In this document: one piece after another, positions 55,152 to 56,815 of the stretch | Numbering within the stretch: the first letter of the stretch is position 1 | How the letters are laid out: the number at the start of each line of letters is the position of its first letter | Translations under genes and position numbers: made by a program | The notes under the pieces: generated by a model | What the model was told of the DNA's origin: nothing | What the model saw: the letters and a program-made list of their open reading frames with translations, nothing else | Databases searched by the model: none | Assembly: GCA_013204025.1 (NCBI GenBank) | Contig: JABMOW010000114.1 | Span: forward strand, 1 to 56,815 | Source of the DNA: Fidelibacterota bacterium | Lineage (GTDB): Bacteria > Fidelibacterota > Marinisomatia > SCGC-AAA003-L08 > JACNLC01 | Length of the DNA stretch: 56,815 nucleotides | Direction: 5' to 3'

Positions 55152-55445
55152 TCAGCGGCTATCATCCGAACAACAGTTGCCCACACTATCATTCGTTGAA
55201 TCGTGGGCGTGTAATAATAAATCTTTTATTTCAGCCTTTGTAGGAACTCTTCCTTTGATTTTAATTTCTTCATTAATTACTATCGCCGGAGTATTCATTA
55301 TTTTATAGTTCATAATCTCCATGATGTCTTCTACTTTTTCGATGGTTGCATCAATGTTGTTTTCTTTTACAACTTCCTCTACAATAGCTGCCGTTTGTTT
55401 ACACTTGGGGCAACCGGTTCCGAGAATTTTAATGGTTTGGCTCAT
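55152..55445 (-). CDS. Thioredoxin-family (redox-active disulfide) protein
   Basis: 97 residues. GTGCPKCKQ (C12, C15) is the active pair and MNTPAIVINEEIKIKGRVP the cis-Pro loop, as in the redox-active disulfide protein 2 group. The tail has vicinal cysteines (C91-C92), a feature that could bind arsenite. Between arsR and arsP, 11 and 17 bp gaps. Confidence 0.87.
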   Translation of the reverse strand: MSQTIKILGTGCPKCKQTAAIVEEVVKENNIDATIEKVEDIMEIMNYKIMNTPAIVINEEIKIKGRVPTKAEIKDLLLHAHDSTNDSVGNCCSDDSR

Positions 55446-55456
55446 AATTATATTCT

Positions 55457-55798
55457 TTATGTTTTTGGTAAATAAGCGGTTGTGTAATCATGTTTTTTGA
55501 AAAAAGACTCAAATATGAGTTTCGCCTTTGTCCAATTTTCTTGATTTATACAGTATTTTATTTTGGGGGGTTTAAGTTCGCCTTGAATCAGGCCTGCGTC
55601 TTTCAATTCTTTTAAATGTTGGGATATCGTAGATTGGGCCAGCGGAAAAACCTCAACCAAATCCCCAGTAAAACAGCAAGACTGATTTTCTAAGTACTTT
55701 AATATTTCAATGCGAGTTGGATGTCCAAGAGCCTTGGCATAGCGCGCCAACTCTTCTGTGTCATCATTATAATTTATTATTTGTAAAGCTCTTCTCAT
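55457..55798 (-). CDS. arsR: ArsR/SmtB-family metalloregulator
   Basis: 113 residues. Winged helix with LGHPTRIEILKYL and the recognition helix PLAQSTISQHLKELKDAGLI. The Cys pair C41-C42 plus C83 may form the arsenic-binding site. It likely represses its operon until arsenical binds. First gene of arsR-trx-arsP-arsF-arsG. Confidence 0.92.
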   Translation of the reverse strand: MRRALQIINYNDDTEELARYAKALGHPTRIEILKYLENQSCCFTGDLVEVFPLAQSTISQHLKELKDAGLIQGELKPPKIKYCINQENWTKAKLIFESFFKKHDYTTAYLPKT

Positions 55799-55803
55799 CC
55801 CTT

Positions 55804-55819
55804 ATCGCAAATATACGAT
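55804..55819. promoter_or_regulatory. ArsR operator and Bacteroidota-type promoter element
   Basis: ATCG-CAAATATA-CGAT is an imperfect palindrome 6 bp upstream of arsR. Read on the minus strand it contains TATATTTG, which fits the Bacteroidota -7 consensus TAnnTTTG. An overlap of operator and promoter would give simple repression. Confidence 0.45.
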
Positions 55820-55890
55820 TGATTGTTGCCATAGAAAAACCCTTGTGGTCTTTGATTTGCATTAGAAAAGTGTGCGAAAAGACTAATTAA

Positions 55891-56709
55891 TTATGGATTT
55901 GCGCTCGGTATTTTTATATAAAATGTTGACCCTTCTTTCAATTGAGATTCAACCCAAATTTTACCGTTAAGTATTTCTACAAAACCTTTTGCTATAGAAA
56001 GCCCATTTCCAAGTCCTTGATATAACTTTGATGAACCAGAGCTAACTTGTTGAAATTTTTCATATATTATCGAAAGAGAATTTTCTTCAATTCCTATCCC
56101 CGTATCCTTTATACTGCAAAAAAACTCACCTTTATCCACTGTATATGCAATTACAACATCTCCTTTTTCTGTATATTTAATAGCGTTGTCGATTAGTATT
56201 GAAATAATTCTGCCAAGTATGCGTTGATCAGTACGAAAGAATAGATTAGGAGCATCGGGGCTTTGCATATTTAGTGTAAGATTTTTAGGTGTATTTTTCA
56301 ACATGCTATTGTAATGATTGAAGACATTTTCCATCAGAACATTTAAATCTTCTTTTTTGACCAAAACACTAATTTGATTAGTCTCGATGGAAGAGAGGTC
56401 AAGAGTATCAGTTATCGTTTTCAGTATTCTACTTCCAGCACTTTCGACAATTTTAAAAAATTCTTTTCTTTCATCTTGTTCAAGGTTTTCCCTTGATAAC
56501 AATTCGGAGAATCCAATAATAGCATTAAGTGGTGTTCGTATTTCGTGGGATAGGTTTTGTAAAAACATCGATTTTAATTTTTCAGTCTCTTTAATCTTAC
56601 TAATATATTCATCGGACATTGTGCTAACGGGGTTATTAATTTTTTTTTCGGTATTTTTTAATATATCCATTATTTTTGAGAAAGCAATGTTTATATTACC
56701 TGAGTTCAA
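55891..56709 (-). CDS. Soluble histidine kinase, possibly 5'-truncated
   Basis: Up to 272 residues. HisKA with LQNLSHEIRTPLNAIIGFSE (H55), N-box SILIDNAIKYTEKG, G1 DTGIGIEE and G2 GLGNGLSIAKG; all catalytic boxes intact. There is no sensor domain: the N-terminus is a helical linker like those after PAS domains. The only in-frame starts are TTG 56709, inside the transposase stop region, and ATG 56670, neither with a ribosome-binding site. This fits truncation by the adjacent IS30 element. Confidence 0.8.
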   Translation of the reverse strand: MNSGNINIAFSKIMDILKNTEKKINNPVSTMSDEYISKIKETEKLKSMFLQNLSHEIRTPLNAIIGFSELLSRENLEQDERKEFFKIVESAGSRILKTITDTLDLSSIETNQISVLVKKEDLNVLMENVFNHYNSMLKNTPKNLTLNMQSPDAPNLFFRTDQRILGRIISILIDNAIKYTEKGDVVIAYTVDKGEFFCSIKDTGIGIEENSLSIIYEKFQQVSSGSSKLYQGLGNGLSIAKGFVEILNGKIWVESQLKEGSTFYIKIPSANP

Positions 56710-56815
56710 GTGTTAAGTGCAACAATTGATACTTCCTCGAAAAATACCTGATAAGGCGTTTTGAACCCAAGGCATTTTCTAGGACGGTTATTTAGCCTGT
56801 TAATGGCTCTAATTA
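56706..56815 (-). CDS. IS30-family transposase, C-terminal fragment at window edge
   Basis: The minus strand reads INRLNNRPRKCLGFKTPYQV then FFEEVSIVALNT and TGA at 56706. N-x-RPRKxLG(F/Y)KTP is the hallmark end of IS30 transposases. The rest of the element lies beyond the window. Its stop overlaps the possible TTG start of the histidine kinase. Confidence 0.85.
   Translation of the reverse strand, partial: IRAINRLNNRPRKCLGFKTPYQVFFEEVSIVALNT

Noticed and set aside
1-56815. tRNA or rRNA genes
   Set aside because: No T-arm-like GGTTCGAATC pattern with a matching acceptor stem and no rRNA-like sequence was recognised on either strand; a covariance-model search would be decisive.

Overview
The window reads as a chromosome segment of a Gram-negative bacterium of the Fibrobacterota-Chlorobiota-Bacteroidota (FCB) neighbourhood, most like Candidatus Marinimicrobia (SAR406) or a close relative. 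The clues are an LpxH-type lipid A hydrolase, several outer-membrane beta-barrels, secreted FG-GAP-like proteins carrying a dockerin-type repeat, and housekeeping proteins (YchF, RlmN, Tgt, CmoA/CmoB, PanB/PanC, RadC) that diverge from proteobacterial forms. No rRNA, tRNA or CRISPR array was seen. The taxonomic placement is inference.

Layout. 1-9.2 kb: an edge-truncated SH3-domain protein, ychF, an AroQ-fold protein lacking most catalytic residues, a zinc-ribbon Nudix hydrolase, a PfkB kinase, a TPR lipoprotein ending at a clear bidirectional terminator, a MoxR/DUF58 pair, rlmN and a purine nucleoside phosphorylase. 9.2-13.9 kb: a large PAS/GAF histidine kinase with its response regulator, preceded by a tandem-duplicated stand-alone copy of its sensor domain. 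13.9-26.3 kb: envelope genes (lpxH, a large metalloprotease/propeller/barrel protein), a histone H1-like protein, an S9 peptidase, a Tgt without its zinc cysteines, a Nudix hydrolase, ferredoxin-NADP reductase, a GNAT protein, and cmoA-cmoB for tRNA wobble uridine modification.

26.2-34.05 kb: a tightly packed seven-gene minus-strand operon, the most unusual part. In transcription order it holds an outer-membrane barrel, a small secreted Cys-containing protein, a PqqD-like protein, an ATP-grasp ligase, a fold-III PLP decarboxylase, a urea-transporter/M23-peptidase fusion, and a secreted FG-GAP/dockerin protein. The three central enzymes resemble in logic an ATP-grasp ligase plus decarboxylase acting on a carrier-bound amino acid, with PqqD as the carrier or peptide-recognition element. 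No radical SAM enzyme is nearby.

34.2-39.6 kb is an accessory zone: a lipid kinase and an SNase-like nuclease, an integron-like attC site followed by a small hypothetical gene, and an AbiEi/AbiEii toxin-antitoxin operon with two matching palindromic operators, flanked by direct repeats of the 3' end of an Eis-like acetyltransferase gene. 39.6-52.9 kb is mostly housekeeping: a nucleoside kinase, pcm, mobA, radC, a porin, yqgE, sfsA, an Fe-S protein, an aromatic amino acid hydroxylase (with a decayed outer-membrane protein gene just upstream), panB-panC and an oligopeptide-binding lipoprotein. 53-56.8 kb looks horizontally acquired: an AT-rich arsR-thioredoxin-arsP-arsF-arsG organoarsenical operon of Bacteroidota type, a sensorless histidine kinase and the end of an IS30-family transposase running off the right edge.
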